Shown here: positions 9,262 to 18,251 of the stretch, piece after piece | Layout: each line of letters opens with the position of its first letter | Position numbering within the stretch: the first letter of the stretch is position 1 | Source of the DNA: an uncultured Bacteroidales bacterium | GTDB taxonomy: Bacteria > Bacteroidota > Bacteroidia > Bacteroidales > FEN-979 | Direction of reading: 5' to 3' | NCBI GenBank assembly: GCA_903945175.1 | Contig: CAJAUM010000100.1 | Coordinates: 97,410-161,409 of the forward strand | Length of the DNA: 64,000 nt | Position numbers and translations under genes: made by a program | Notes under the pieces: generated by a model | The model's input: the letters and a program-made list of their open reading frames with translations, nothing else | What the model was told of the DNA's origin: nothing | Database searches by the model: none

Positions 9262-9963
9262 ATGGCATTCCGTTTCCAGCAATTTCTTGTTGAAGATGAA
9301 AAAAGTACCATGCGGACGGGAACCGATGCCATGTTGCTTGGAGCCTGGGTCAAGCCCCCATCTACAGGAATAATCCTTGATATAGGCACTGGATGCGGCG
9401 TTCTTGCGCTGATGATGGCCCAGCATTCCGAAGCCACCATTGTTGCCATTGATCCTGATTTGCCATCGATTATGGAGGCGCGCAACAATTTTGAACACAG
9501 TCAATGGAGTGACAGGCTAACAGCCCTTCACACCACACTTCAGGATTTTTCAACCAATGCAGCGCCCCTGTGTGATTTCATCATTACCAATCCCCCCTAC
9601 TTTTCAAATTCGCTCAAATCCCCCTTCGCCAGAAAAAACAGCGCCCGGCATGACGACGGACTCTCACTGGAAGAATTGGTGGCAGATGTAACATCCCTCC
9701 TTTCTGAGGATGGCAGGTTTGCATTGATATTGCCATCAGAACCGGCAAAAAAATGTCATCTTCTTTGTCTTGAATCCGGCCTTCATCTCAGTCAGCGTAT
9801 GTCGGTGTATCCCAAAGCCGAAGCGCCATCCGGCCGAACCTTGATGGAATTTTCAAGGAGGAAGGTTACACAGCCTTCGCATACTGAACTCACCATGCTT
9901 AACGCAGCGGGTAAATTCTCCACAGCATATTTAAATCTGACCAGTAGATTTCACAGATTTTAA
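9262..9963 (+). CDS. trmN6: tRNA1(Val) (adenine(37)-N6)-methyltransferase family protein
   Basis: SAM-dependent methyltransferase of the YfiC/TrmN6 family, 233 residues from the ATG at 9262. SAM motif I is DIGTGCG (residues 40-46), an acidic strand end is AIDPD (62-66), and the N6-adenine methylase signature NPPY is at 110-113. The opening FRFQQFLVEDEKSTMRTGTD closely follows the family pattern F-x-F-K-Q-F...M-K-V-G-T-D. A TTG at 9238, inside the end of rimM, would add eight residues and cannot be excluded. The gene follows rimM with a 7-bp gap, consistent with an RNA-maturation operon. Confidence 0.88.
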   Translation: MAFRFQQFLVEDEKSTMRTGTDAMLLGAWVKPPSTGIILDIGTGCGVLALMMAQHSEATIVAIDPDLPSIMEARNNFEHSQWSDRLTALHTTLQDFSTNAAPLCDFIITNPPYFSNSLKSPFARKNSARHDDGLSLEELVADVTSLLSEDGRFALILPSEPAKKCHLLCLESGLHLSQRMSVYPKAEAPSGRTLMEFSRRKVTQPSHTELTMLNAAGKFSTAYLNLTSRFHRF

Positions 9964-9993
9964 TTTTTACATTTGCTTTCACAAATTACCTTT

Positions 9994-10800
9994 ATGGGAG
10001 CCTACCATCTTTTCAAACACCGGGGACCATTATCCTTTCTGATCCTTGCCGGACTGATCCTTCTGACCCAGGGTTGTTCCAGGCCAGTTCCTTTAAAAAT
10101 CGGACTTTCAAAAGCCTCACCCAATTACGAGCGCTGGTTAAAACAGGCCGATTCCACCTTAGTCCTGATTAATTTATACCTATTGCCATCCGATTCGGCC
10201 GTGATGGCGCTGCTGGAATGTGACGGACTTTTACTTACGGGAGGTGAAGATGTTTATCCTGCCTGGTACGGAAAGGAATCTGACACGGCAAGATGTACTG
10301 AGATGAACCCCCGGCGGGATAGTCTTGATATTGCACTGATTACAAAGGCGCTTGAGTTAAAAATGCCGGTATTTGGCATCTGCCGCGGTCACCAGATCCT
10401 GAATGTCTATCTGGAGGGAAAGCTGATCATCGATATCCCCGCCGATTTTCCATCACCCGTTGTACATCAGTGCGAGGATTACCTGCATTGCTTTCACAAT
10501 GTGACGGTCAACCAGAATTCCACACTGTTTTCTATTGCCAAATGTGACTCCTTTTCTGTTACCACCAACCATCATCAGGCCATTGAACAGCTTTCGCCCC
10601 TGCTGACTGCAAATGCATATGCAAACGACAACCTGATCGAAGGGGTTGAATGGCGGCATCCGGTTGGAAAATCGTATCTGATGGGTGTACAATGGCACCC
10701 TGAGCGAATGGAAAAGAACGATCCGCTCTCGGGGCCGCTGGCTGATGAGTTCATCAGGCAATCAAAAATTTATTCATCTCTCCATAAAAAAAACTGGTAA
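9994..10800 (+). CDS. Class I glutamine amidotransferase-like lipoprotein (peptidase C26 family)
   Basis: A 268-residue protein of the gamma-glutamyl-gamma-aminobutyrate hydrolase (PuuD/C26) type. The nucleophile is Cys130 in GICRGHQ, and the triad is completed by His235 and Glu237 in WHPE. LLLTGGEDVYP (79-89) is the family's substrate-pocket strand. Unlike PuuD it has an N-terminal hydrophobic segment ending in a possible lipoprotein Cys28, so it probably acts in the periplasm, perhaps on gamma-glutamyl peptides; that substrate is inferred. Start set at the ATG 9994; a TTG at 9973 would add seven residues. Its stop is immediately followed by the marC-like gene. Confidence 0.87.
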   Translation: MGAYHLFKHRGPLSFLILAGLILLTQGCSRPVPLKIGLSKASPNYERWLKQADSTLVLINLYLLPSDSAVMALLECDGLLLTGGEDVYPAWYGKESDTARCTEMNPRRDSLDIALITKALELKMPVFGICRGHQILNVYLEGKLIIDIPADFPSPVVHQCEDYLHCFHNVTVNQNSTLFSIAKCDSFSVTTNHHQAIEQLSPLLTANAYANDNLIEGVEWRHPVGKSYLMGVQWHPERMEKNDPLSGPLADEFIRQSKIYSSLHKKNW

Positions 10801-10801
10801 A

Positions 10802-11458
10802 ATGAAGATGTACGATCTATACCTGCATGGGATAACCGTCTTTATGGGATTTTTTGCCATGCTGAACCCCATCGGGAACCTGCCCGTTTTCCTGGGCATG
10901 GTGCAGGATTTTGATAAAAAAACCCAGAACAAAGTAGCCCTCAGAGCCACTACTGTTGCATTTGTCATTATCGCCATATTCAGTATTTTTGGTCACATTA
11001 TTTTCCGGGCCTTTGGCATCACCCTGCCCGCCTTCCAGATTGCCGGTGGCATCATTGTTTTTATCATTGGTTTCCAGATGCTCAATGCCAAGGAAAATCC
11101 AATTCACGCGCAATCGTCCGATGAAAAAGAACAGATGGAGAAGGTGGCCCATGACATGGCGATTTCACCACTGGGAATTCCCCTGTTGGCTGGCCCCGGG
11201 ACCATTTCGACTGCCATGAACTTTGTCGGAGTTGAAAAATCAATTACCAATGTGGTTTTGGTCATCGTCATCTTTGCGATCATGTGCCTCATCACCTACT
11301 TTTTATTTATCTCATCCAGGGTGATTGCTGATAAGATAAACCCGGGACTGCTCAAAGTCGTATCCCGCATCATGGGCCTGATCCTTGCGGTGATTGCAGT
11401 TCAGATGATGATCAACGGCATTGAAGGAACCATTGACCTGTTTAACCACCCGAAATGA
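10802..11458 (+). CDS. MarC family integral membrane protein
   Basis: A 218-residue inner-membrane protein with six predicted helices in two groups of three, as in the MarC/YhgN family. The start MKMYDLYLHGITVFMGFFAM runs into the signature LNPIGNLPVFLGM. A second signature, ISPLGIPLLAGPGTISTAMN, is near residue 120. Function of the family is not settled; despite the name, a role in multiple antibiotic resistance is not supported. The upstream in-frame extension overlaps the C26 gene and is rejected. The stop overlaps the ATG of the next gene (ATGA), indicating translational coupling. Confidence 0.92.
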   Translation: MKMYDLYLHGITVFMGFFAMLNPIGNLPVFLGMVQDFDKKTQNKVALRATTVAFVIIAIFSIFGHIIFRAFGITLPAFQIAGGIIVFIIGFQMLNAKENPIHAQSSDEKEQMEKVAHDMAISPLGIPLLAGPGTISTAMNFVGVEKSITNVVLVIVIFAIMCLITYFLFISSRVIADKINPGLLKVVSRIMGLILAVIAVQMMINGIEGTIDLFNHPK

Positions 11459-12102
11459 AAGGCCGGTTTTATTTGATCCTTGTCACCGCCCTGCTCCTCT
11501 TTTCAGCCTGTTCACGGGTAAAAACAGATTACTGGCCTAACGGAAATGCAAAATCTGAAATATCCATGAAGGGATCAGCTTATGATGGTATGGCCAGCTA
11601 CTGGTATGAGAATGGCAATTTGCAGACTACCTGTTCCTATAAGGACAATAAACTTGAAGGGACCCTGAAAAGTTACTATCGGTCAGGGAGACTCCAGCTT
11701 GAGCAGAATTATAAAAACGGACAGTTAATCGGGCTGCTCAAAGCTTACGACAAAACCGGGTATCTTGCGTCAGAAGCCAGATACCTGGATGATCAATTGC
11801 ATGGCCGGTATCTTGAATACTATCCTGACAAGCAGATCAGGCTTGAAGGTCAGTATCTCTTTGGTGACCACGAAGGGATCTGGTTATACTACAGTCCCGA
11901 CGGCCTGGTGATCGGTGAGGGTCAGTTCAGCCATGGAGATGGCCTGCAGAAGGCATTTTACGAAAACGGGACCACCAGGCAAATGACCCATTATACCAAA
12001 AATGAAAAAGATGGTGACGAGGTATTTTATAAGCCGGATGGCTCAATTGATTACATCAATAAATTTCAAAAGGGAAAACTGGTCGAAAAAATAAAAAAAT
12101 GA
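11455..12102 (+). CDS. MORN-repeat lipoprotein (YwqK-like)
   Basis: A 215-residue exported lipoprotein; the leader ends at LLLFSAC with Cys19 as the lipid anchor. The mature part is about eight imperfect 20-24-residue repeats of the type YW-P-NG-K-E, for example YWPNGNAKSE, YWYENGNLQT, YYRSGRLQLE and FYENGTTRQM. This is the MORN-like pattern also annotated as the YwqK antitoxin family. In Bacteroidota these are usually surface or periplasmic proteins of unknown job, and no toxin gene is next to it. The gene overlaps the marC-like gene by 4 bp, and its stop lies in one arm of a 12-bp inverted repeat. Confidence 0.85.
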   Translation: MKGRFYLILVTALLLFSACSRVKTDYWPNGNAKSEISMKGSAYDGMASYWYENGNLQTTCSYKDNKLEGTLKSYYRSGRLQLEQNYKNGQLIGLLKAYDKTGYLASEARYLDDQLHGRYLEYYPDKQIRLEGQYLFGDHEGIWLYYSPDGLVIGEGQFSHGDGLQKAFYENGTTRQMTHYTKNEKDGDEVFYKPDGSIDYINKFQKGKLVEKIKK

Positions 12103-12152
12103 GTTCAAAAATAATTATGTGTTTTTGTTTGGTTAGTCTGTTTGAACTCATT
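12098..12152. repeat. Perfect 12-bp inverted repeat around the gdhA -33 element
   Basis: AATGAGTTCAAA (12098-12109) and its exact reverse complement TTTGAACTCATT (12141-12152) are separated by 31 bp. The left arm covers the stop codon of the MORN gene, and the right arm ends at the first base of the gdhA -7 box. It could be a weak terminator hairpin or an operator dyad; the poor T-run after it argues against a strong intrinsic terminator. Confidence 0.7.
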
Positions 12153-12159
12153 AATTTTG
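12128..12159 (+). promoter_or_regulatory. gdhA promoter
   Basis: TTTG at 12128-12131 and TAATTTTG at 12152-12159 are an exact match to the Bacteroidota -33/-7 consensus with 20-nt spacing. The gdhA ATG is 80 bp downstream, leaving a leader of about 70 nt. Confidence 0.75.
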
Positions 12160-12238
12160 CGCCTGTTATTTAATTCACAGTGTTAGCATTTTAACGACAA
12201 TATTATAACGCATCATTAATCATTAAAACTGAATCAAC

Positions 12239-13576
12239 ATGAACTTAGAAAAAATCATGAACGGCCTGGAGAAAAAACATCCGGGAGAAAATGAGTACCT
12301 CCAGGCAGTTCGGGAAGTACTTGAATCAATCGAAGAGGTATACAATGAAAATCCTCATTTCGCATCGGCAAACATCATTGACAGAATCGTTGAGCCCGAT
12401 CGCATTTTGACCTTCAAGGTTTGCTGGGTTGACGATAGCGGTAAAGTACAGGTCAACCTGGGTTACCGCGTTCAGTTTAACAATGCCATTGGCCCATACA
12501 AAGGTGGCTTGCGTTTCCACCCGAGTGTAAACCTCAGCATCCTGAAATTTTTGGGATTTGAGCAAATTTTCAAGAATAGCCTCACCACGCTTCCCATGGG
12601 TGGTGCAAAAGGGGGTTCTGATTTTGATCCCAAAGGAAAATCCAATGCAGAGGTGATGCGTTTCTGCCAGTCGTTCATGCTTGAACTCTGGAAACTGATC
12701 GGACCTGAAACAGATGTTCCCGCCGGTGATATTGGTGTTGGTGGACGTGAAATCGGATTCATGTATGGCATGTACCGGAAATTGGCACGCGAAAACACGG
12801 GTGTTTTAACTGGCAAAGGATTGAACTGGGGCGGAAGTCTGATTCGCCCTGAAGCCACCGGATTCGGTGCTGTCTATTTTGCCAAGGAGATGCTTGCAAC
12901 GAAAGGCGAGACATTTAAGGATAAAATAGTGGCCATCTCCGGGTTTGGGAATGTTGCCTGGGGGGCAGCCATCAAAGCAACTGAACTTGGTGCTAAGGTC
13001 GTAACCATTTCAGGTCCTGATGGCTACATCTATGATCCCGATGGCATTTCCAATGAAAAAATTGAATACCTGCTCGAACTGAGAGCCTCAAACCAGGATA
13101 TCGTAAAACCCTATTCCTATGAATTTCCAAACGCCCAGTTCCACCAGGGAAAACGCCCGTGGGAGGTAAAGTGCGACATCGCACTCCCATGTGCAACCCA
13201 GAATGAACTCGGCAAGGATGATGCACTCAACCTGATCAAGAATGGGGTGATGTGTGTTGCTGAAGGCGCTAACATGCCAAGTACGCCCGAGGCCATCGAA
13301 CAATTCCTCGAAAACAAAATCCTGTTTGCACCTGGTAAAGCTGTAAATGCTGGAGGTGTAGCCACTTCCGGACTTGAAATGTCACAGAACGCCATGAAGC
13401 TGAGCTGGCCAAGCAAAGAGGTCGATGAACGCCTGCATCAAATCATGCGCAGCATCCACGAAGCCTGTGTGAAATATGGCAAGAACAAAGAGGGCTACGT
13501 AAACTATGTGAAAGGGGCCAATGTTGCCGGTTTCCTTAAGGTTGCCAACGCCATGCTTGATCAGGGTGTAATCTGA
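12239..13576 (+). CDS. gdhA: NADP-specific glutamate dehydrogenase
   Basis: Interconverts 2-oxoglutarate plus ammonia and glutamate; 445 residues, the size of the hexameric small GDH. The substrate-binding lysines lie in YKGGLRFHPSVN and LPMGGAKGGSDFDPKG (near residues 85-130), followed by VPAGDIGVGGREIGFM (about 160-175). The Rossmann domain starts at VAISGFGNVAWGAA (near 235), then ISGPDGYIYDPDG. The overall pattern follows the NADP-type biosynthetic enzymes such as E. coli GdhA. Monocistronic: it has a strong consensus promoter upstream, with a 12-bp dyad around the -33 element, and an intrinsic terminator 28 bp after the stop. Confidence 0.97.
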   Translation: MNLEKIMNGLEKKHPGENEYLQAVREVLESIEEVYNENPHFASANIIDRIVEPDRILTFKVCWVDDSGKVQVNLGYRVQFNNAIGPYKGGLRFHPSVNLSILKFLGFEQIFKNSLTTLPMGGAKGGSDFDPKGKSNAEVMRFCQSFMLELWKLIGPETDVPAGDIGVGGREIGFMYGMYRKLARENTGVLTGKGLNWGGSLIRPEATGFGAVYFAKEMLATKGETFKDKIVAISGFGNVAWGAAIKATELGAKVVTISGPDGYIYDPDGISNEKIEYLLELRASNQDIVKPYSYEFPNAQFHQGKRPWEVKCDIALPCATQNELGKDDALNLIKNGVMCVAEGANMPSTPEAIEQFLENKILFAPGKAVNAGGVATSGLEMSQNAMKLSWPSKEVDERLHQIMRSIHEACVKYGKNKEGYVNYVKGANVAGFLKVANAMLDQGVI

Positions 13577-13603
13577 AAATCGTTGGGAGAATCGTCCCAC
13601 CTT

Positions 13604-13634
13604 AAATCCCGGCCAGCCAGCCGGGATTTTTTTT
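13604..13634 (+). terminator. Rho-independent terminator after gdhA
   Basis: AAATCCCGGC (13604-13613), loop CAGCCA, and GCCGGGATTT (13620-13629) form a perfect 10-bp stem that runs into a T-tract to 13634. Confidence 0.92.
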
Positions 13635-13644
13635 ATCTTTGGCC

Positions 13645-15714
13645 ATGCAATTCATTCACCCCCTCTTCCTGATTGCCCTGAGTGCGCTGGCAATCCCGAT
13701 CCTCATCCACCTTTTTAATTTTCGCAGGTTTAAAAAGGTCTACTTCACCAATGTCCGCTTACTGCAGCAGATCGAGCAGGAGACCAAGAAACAATCCCGG
13801 CTGAAACAGCTGCTCATCCTTTTGGCCCGGCTGCTGGCCATTGCCTGCCTGGTACTTGCATTTGCACAACCCTTTATCCCCGATTCCCGGCAACAGAAAA
13901 AAACGACAGGTCAGCGCGCTGTCAGTATCTATATTGACAACTCCTTCTCCATGGAAGCTGTGGCCTCCGAAGGCAAGCTGATAGATTTGGCAAAAAACAG
14001 GGCTCTGGAAATTGTGACGGCCTATGCCCCATCAGATCTCTTTCAGCTGGTAACCAATGATTTCGAAGGAAGAGACCAGCGATTCGTCACCCCCGAAGAG
14101 GTGCGGAAACGCATCGATGAGGTGCAAATCTCCCCATCATCCAGAACCCTGCCCGAGGTGATCAACCGTCAGAATGATATGCTGCCCGAAGCCGCACAAA
14201 GGAACTATGATGCCTATGTGATCTCAGACTTTCAGAAAACAACTTCGCAACTGCTTTCTGCAAAGCCCGATACAAACATCAGCTGGTTTCTGATCCCGCT
14301 CTCTGCCGCAAAAAGAGATAACCTCTTCATCGATTCAGTATATTTCCTGTCACCGGTTCATCAGCCAGGCCAACCAGTCAGGCTGCAGGTGCGCATCCGC
14401 AATGCGTCAGAAGAGACATTCGAAAAAATTCCGGTAAAACTCACCATCAATTCAGTTCAAAAAGCATTGGCCAGTGTGGAAGCCGGGAAAAATTCAACCA
14501 ATGAGATCACGCTATCTTATACCGAAAATACTTCGGGGACTCAGTATGGTCTGGTTGAAATTGTTGATTATCCCATTGTGTATGATGATAAGTTCTACTT
14601 TACCTATCCTGTTTTGCCATCCATACCGGTGCTGTCGATCAATGAAACAGGCGAAAACAGATACCTCAGCGCCCTGTTCAGCAGCGATTCATCGGTTCAC
14701 TTCACAAACAATCCTGTTAAGCAGCTTGATTATACAAAACTCGCTTCCAACGCATTGCTCATTCTTAACAGCCCCGAGGAAATTTCATCCGGGCTGGCTC
14801 AGGAGATCACACGTTTTGTGAACTCGGGTGGAAACCTTGTGATTTTTCCACCGGCAGATGGTAAAATTGACTCCTACAACACCCTGCTTGCGCTGTTCAA
14901 CCTCGGCGGATTCGGCTCAATTGATACGGTGAAGCAGCGCATCACCGCCATGAATGTTGAAAGTTCACTGTTCAGCGATGTTTTTGAAAAAAATGCCCAG
15001 GGAAAGGTAAACCTTCCCGAAAACATTGACCTTCCGCTGGTATATAAGCATTTTATCTATAAACAGGACATGCGCAGCACCACCGAGGTGCTCTTCAAAC
15101 TTCAGGACAATCAGCCATTCCTCCTCTCCGCTCCGGTCAAAAAAGGGAGGGTCTACCTTTTTTGTGCCCCGCTGGATGAATCCTGGACCATGTTCCCGAA
15201 ACATGCAATCTTCGTTCCTACCCTTTACAAAATGGCCCTGTTAAGCAATTCAGTGCCCCCACTCAGTTATGTGGCCGGAGAAAATTCAAACATCAAAATA
15301 TCTTCTGATGCTTCACCGGAAACAAATATTTACCGGCTTAAAAAAACGGATGCTGATTTTGAGATTATTCCGGGAATACAGCAATTCGGATCGGCCATAT
15401 CCCTCCTTACCTACGACCAGGTAAAGGATGCCGGCTTTTATAACGTAACAAAGGGAGAAAATCAGATTGCAGGCCTCGCTTTCAATTTCAACAGGAGGGA
15501 ATCTGATTTAACATGTTCCAATATATCAGAACTGGATGAACAAATCAAGCGATTGCCTGTCAGGGATATACGGATCATTAGGGAGACGAAGCATTCCATT
15601 GCCTCCGAAATTCATCAGATAAAACAGGGGAGGCCCCTCTGGAAACTCTTTATTATCTTTGCCTTGATTTTTCTTGCTGCCGAAATTGCCCTGCTCCGCT
15701 TTTTAAAACAATAG
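13645..15714 (+). CDS. BatA-domain / vWA-like membrane protein
   Basis: A 689-residue inner-membrane protein. Residues 1-80 contain two membrane segments around FNFRRFKKVYFTNVRLLQQ, the conserved N-terminal BatA (aerotolerance) module. A vWA-like region follows (SIYIDNSFSMEA, then YVISDFQKTT), then a long beta-rich periplasmic part with a GATase-like strand (GNLVIFPPADGKID). A final membrane helix (LFIIFALIFLAAEIALLRFL) leaves a short basic tail. In Bacteroidota such proteins are common next to DUF58 and MoxR genes; here the DUF58 gene is 11 kb away. ATG 13645 is preferred to the TTG at 13639. It begins 11 bp after the gdhA terminator and ends 12 bp before the flippase gene. Confidence 0.88.
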   Translation: MQFIHPLFLIALSALAIPILIHLFNFRRFKKVYFTNVRLLQQIEQETKKQSRLKQLLILLARLLAIACLVLAFAQPFIPDSRQQKKTTGQRAVSIYIDNSFSMEAVASEGKLIDLAKNRALEIVTAYAPSDLFQLVTNDFEGRDQRFVTPEEVRKRIDEVQISPSSRTLPEVINRQNDMLPEAAQRNYDAYVISDFQKTTSQLLSAKPDTNISWFLIPLSAAKRDNLFIDSVYFLSPVHQPGQPVRLQVRIRNASEETFEKIPVKLTINSVQKALASVEAGKNSTNEITLSYTENTSGTQYGLVEIVDYPIVYDDKFYFTYPVLPSIPVLSINETGENRYLSALFSSDSSVHFTNNPVKQLDYTKLASNALLILNSPEEISSGLAQEITRFVNSGGNLVIFPPADGKIDSYNTLLALFNLGGFGSIDTVKQRITAMNVESSLFSDVFEKNAQGKVNLPENIDLPLVYKHFIYKQDMRSTTEVLFKLQDNQPFLLSAPVKKGRVYLFCAPLDESWTMFPKHAIFVPTLYKMALLSNSVPPLSYVAGENSNIKISSDASPETNIYRLKKTDADFEIIPGIQQFGSAISLLTYDQVKDAGFYNVTKGENQIAGLAFNFNRRESDLTCSNISELDEQIKRLPVRDIRIIRETKHSIASEIHQIKQGRPLWKLFIIFALIFLAAEIALLRFLKQ

Positions 15715-15726
15715 GTTCAACACTGA

Positions 15727-16968
15727 ATGAGAAAAGATGTCCTGATATATTTTGGGGGTAAAATTATTCCGGCAGCGGTCAATCTGGCCATCATTGTTTT
15801 GGCGGTCCGGTTCCTGGGAAAAGAAGAATACGGGAAATACTCCCTCGTATTTTATGCCACCATGCTGATCAGCACCCTCACCTTCGGGTGGATCCAGCAG
15901 AGCATCCTTCGCTTTCTGAGTGCCTATCCCGGTGATCAGATCCTGGTGATCAACCGTTTCTTCTTCCTCACCGTTGTCAGCGCCCTGGCTGCCGTAATCA
16001 TCGGGTTGACCGTGTGTGTCTTCTATTTTCATCTTTCATGGTCAAATACCATCGTCGTCAGCGCCTATATCTTCCTCTACAATATTTTTCTTTTCCATCT
16101 CACATTAAATCAAACAAACAGGAAATCATTGCGTTACGCCACGCTGGAGGGGACCTACAACCTCGCATTTATCATTTTGTTCCTCCTGCTGATACTGGCT
16201 TTTAATCAGAACCTGTTTATTGTCCTTTTTATCGCCATGTTATCCGGCCTGGTCTTAACCGAATTTTTGCGGATGACGATCCTTCCTGAGGGAAGAGTCG
16301 GACTCGATCACACGCATATATATTTTAATGCCGGGTTCAATAAAACAGTATTCAATTTCGGATTTCCGATAACCATCTGGCTTTTCATCTCCTATCTGTT
16401 CAACATTTCCGACCGCTTTATTATCAAGGAGTTTTCCAGTTATGAACAGGTGGGAACCTATTCGGCCATCAAAGATTTTATCATAAAAATTGCCACCTTT
16501 ACAACAATACCCATCCTGCTGGCCTATCATCCGATGATTGTAGAAAAATGGAACAACAACCGGAAACAAGAGGCCATGAAACTGATACGGGAGGGGCTGA
16601 ATTACTGCCTGCTGATCGCACTGGCTGTGTTGATCTTTTTTATGTTTTTCCAGAATATCTTTTATACCTACATACTGCACCTGGAGGTAATGCGCCAACT
16701 TCTTGTATCAGCAACCCTGGTTTTATCTGCATTTTTATGGCAGGCTGCCATGTTGCTGCATAAACCACTTGAATTGCTATTGAAACCCCGGCTGATGCTC
16801 ATGGCCATCCTTTGCGCCCTCGGGGTGAATATTGTGGCTAACCTTGTCTTTGTACCCCTGTATGGCTACCCTGCATCTGCTTTGATATCACTGGCTTCAG
16901 TTGTGATCTATATTATCGTTATTTTCGCCTTTTTATTCAGGTTTCACAAACAGGGCCTGCTAAAATAG
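15727..16968 (+). CDS. Wzx-like oligosaccharide flippase
   Basis: A 413-residue polytopic membrane protein with about 12 hydrophobic segments and the N-terminal FGGKIIPAAVNLAIIVLAVR pattern of MATE/MOP-superfamily polysaccharide exporters. A central loop reads NISDRFIIKEFSSYEQVGTY, which matches the conserved D-R-F/I-I...G-Y-S motif of Wzx proteins. It would flip undecaprenyl-linked repeat units across the inner membrane. It heads a six-gene rightward block whose members are separated by 3 to 21 bp and which ends in an O-antigen ligase/polymerase, as in a Wzx/Wzy-dependent locus. Confidence 0.9.
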   Translation: MRKDVLIYFGGKIIPAAVNLAIIVLAVRFLGKEEYGKYSLVFYATMLISTLTFGWIQQSILRFLSAYPGDQILVINRFFFLTVVSALAAVIIGLTVCVFYFHLSWSNTIVVSAYIFLYNIFLFHLTLNQTNRKSLRYATLEGTYNLAFIILFLLLILAFNQNLFIVLFIAMLSGLVLTEFLRMTILPEGRVGLDHTHIYFNAGFNKTVFNFGFPITIWLFISYLFNISDRFIIKEFSSYEQVGTYSAIKDFIIKIATFTTIPILLAYHPMIVEKWNNNRKQEAMKLIREGLNYCLLIALAVLIFFMFFQNIFYTYILHLEVMRQLLVSATLVLSAFLWQAAMLLHKPLELLLKPRLMLMAILCALGVNIVANLVFVPLYGYPASALISLASVVIYIIVIFAFLFRFHKQGLLK

Positions 16969-16973
16969 TCAGC

Positions 16974-18248
16974 ATGAACAAAATCGAATCGTTAATTTAC
17001 CAGGTTGTAAAACGGAATCCCAGGATCAAGAACCTGGTAAGGGATGTTTACCAGGCTCTTTTTTACCTTGTTCCGGTCCCGGCCGAAAGATCAGCATACC
17101 CTGTTATGGCGAGGGAGGGTTACTTCTTTGGTTTCCATGACAAGAATCCCTGGTCAGCCGACAACAAACACCTGCTTGCCCATGGCTACCATCAACTGGA
17201 GAACAAGCTTCCCAAAGCGGGTGACCGTATTGATATCGGATTTTTCTCAGGAGATAATTTCTCGGAATTCCAGAAAATAAGCGCTACCTCGTGTTTCAAC
17301 TGGCAGCAGGGCAGCATGCTGCAATGGCTTGGCAAATCAGACACATTTGTCTTCAATGATATGGGCGGGGATGAAAATTGTGCAAGAGTCTATGATACCC
17401 GCGGAAAGGAACTTGCACTTCTGCCGCATGCGATCGCAGCAACAAGTGCGGGCGGAGACAAGGCATTATCCTATAATTTTGCCCGTTTACAGCGGCACTT
17501 CGATGGCTATGGATATGTGCATGGCGCTGATCCTGAGTTGGATTCAGAGGCGCCTTCAGCACACGGAATAAGCCTGATCGACATACATTCAAACATTGTC
17601 ACCAGGCTATTCTCTGTGAAGGATATCGCCTCTTTTCAGCCGGAAAAAAGCATGAAGGGGGCTAAACATTTTTTGACACACTGCCTCTTCTCCCCCTCCG
17701 GACAGCGGTTCATCTTCCTTCACCGCTGGATCAGGAACGACAACTTCACCTATACCCGCATGCTTTCGAGTGATTTATACGGCAACAGGTTACACCTTTT
17801 TCCAACGGGAGATATGGTATCGCATATTGCATGGAGAGACGACAATCATGTGCTTGCCTACAGCCGCTCAAAGGAGAACAAAGATGGATATATCCTTTTC
17901 ACAGATATGGGTGAAGAGCACAATATGATCGGTATCAAAGACTTCTCTTCTGACGGGCATCCGTCGTTCCCTGAAAATATTCGGGATTGGTTTATCACCG
18001 ACACTTACCCCGACAGGTTTCGGCAGAGTTATCTCATTCTCTATCACTTACTGAAAGAAGAACGGTTCAATCTCGGCCAATTCAGGCAACCCATCAGCTA
18101 CAAAGAGGCCATCCGTTGTGATCTCCATCCACGATGGAACCACGATGGAACCATGATCTGCTTTGATTCCGCCCATACGGGGAAACGCGCACTGTGCACG
18201 ATGAACATAGGCCATGCCATACAGACCGGTCAAATCAAATCTACCTGA
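16974..18248 (+). CDS. Beta-propeller-like protein of the polysaccharide locus, function unknown
   Basis: A 424-residue soluble protein without a signal peptide. It shows repeated strand-turn motifs typical of TolB/oligogalacturonate-lyase-like propellers, for example HFLTHCLFSPSGQRFIFLHR near residue 230 and HPRWNHDGTMICFDSAHTGK near residue 390. The opening after residue 35 (REGYFFGFHDKNPWSADNKH) looks like a propeller blade too. I recognise no catalytic motif and no glycosyltransferase fold. Its place between the flippase and two glycosyltransferases, with 5- and 3-bp gaps, implies a part in making or modifying the same glycan, but that is inference only. A lyase or a sugar-binding scaffold are both possible. 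Confidence 0.7.
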   Translation: MNKIESLIYQVVKRNPRIKNLVRDVYQALFYLVPVPAERSAYPVMAREGYFFGFHDKNPWSADNKHLLAHGYHQLENKLPKAGDRIDIGFFSGDNFSEFQKISATSCFNWQQGSMLQWLGKSDTFVFNDMGGDENCARVYDTRGKELALLPHAIAATSAGGDKALSYNFARLQRHFDGYGYVHGADPELDSEAPSAHGISLIDIHSNIVTRLFSVKDIASFQPEKSMKGAKHFLTHCLFSPSGQRFIFLHRWIRNDNFTYTRMLSSDLYGNRLHLFPTGDMVSHIAWRDDNHVLAYSRSKENKDGYILFTDMGEEHNMIGIKDFSSDGHPSFPENIRDWFITDTYPDRFRQSYLILYHLLKEERFNLGQFRQPISYKEAIRCDLHPRWNHDGTMICFDSAHTGKRALCTMNIGHAIQTGQIKST

Positions 18249-18251
18249 AAA

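Noticed and set aside
11455..12102. MORN protein as an antitoxin
   Set aside because: Database-style names call such proteins antitoxins, but this one is an exported lipoprotein with no toxin gene next to it.
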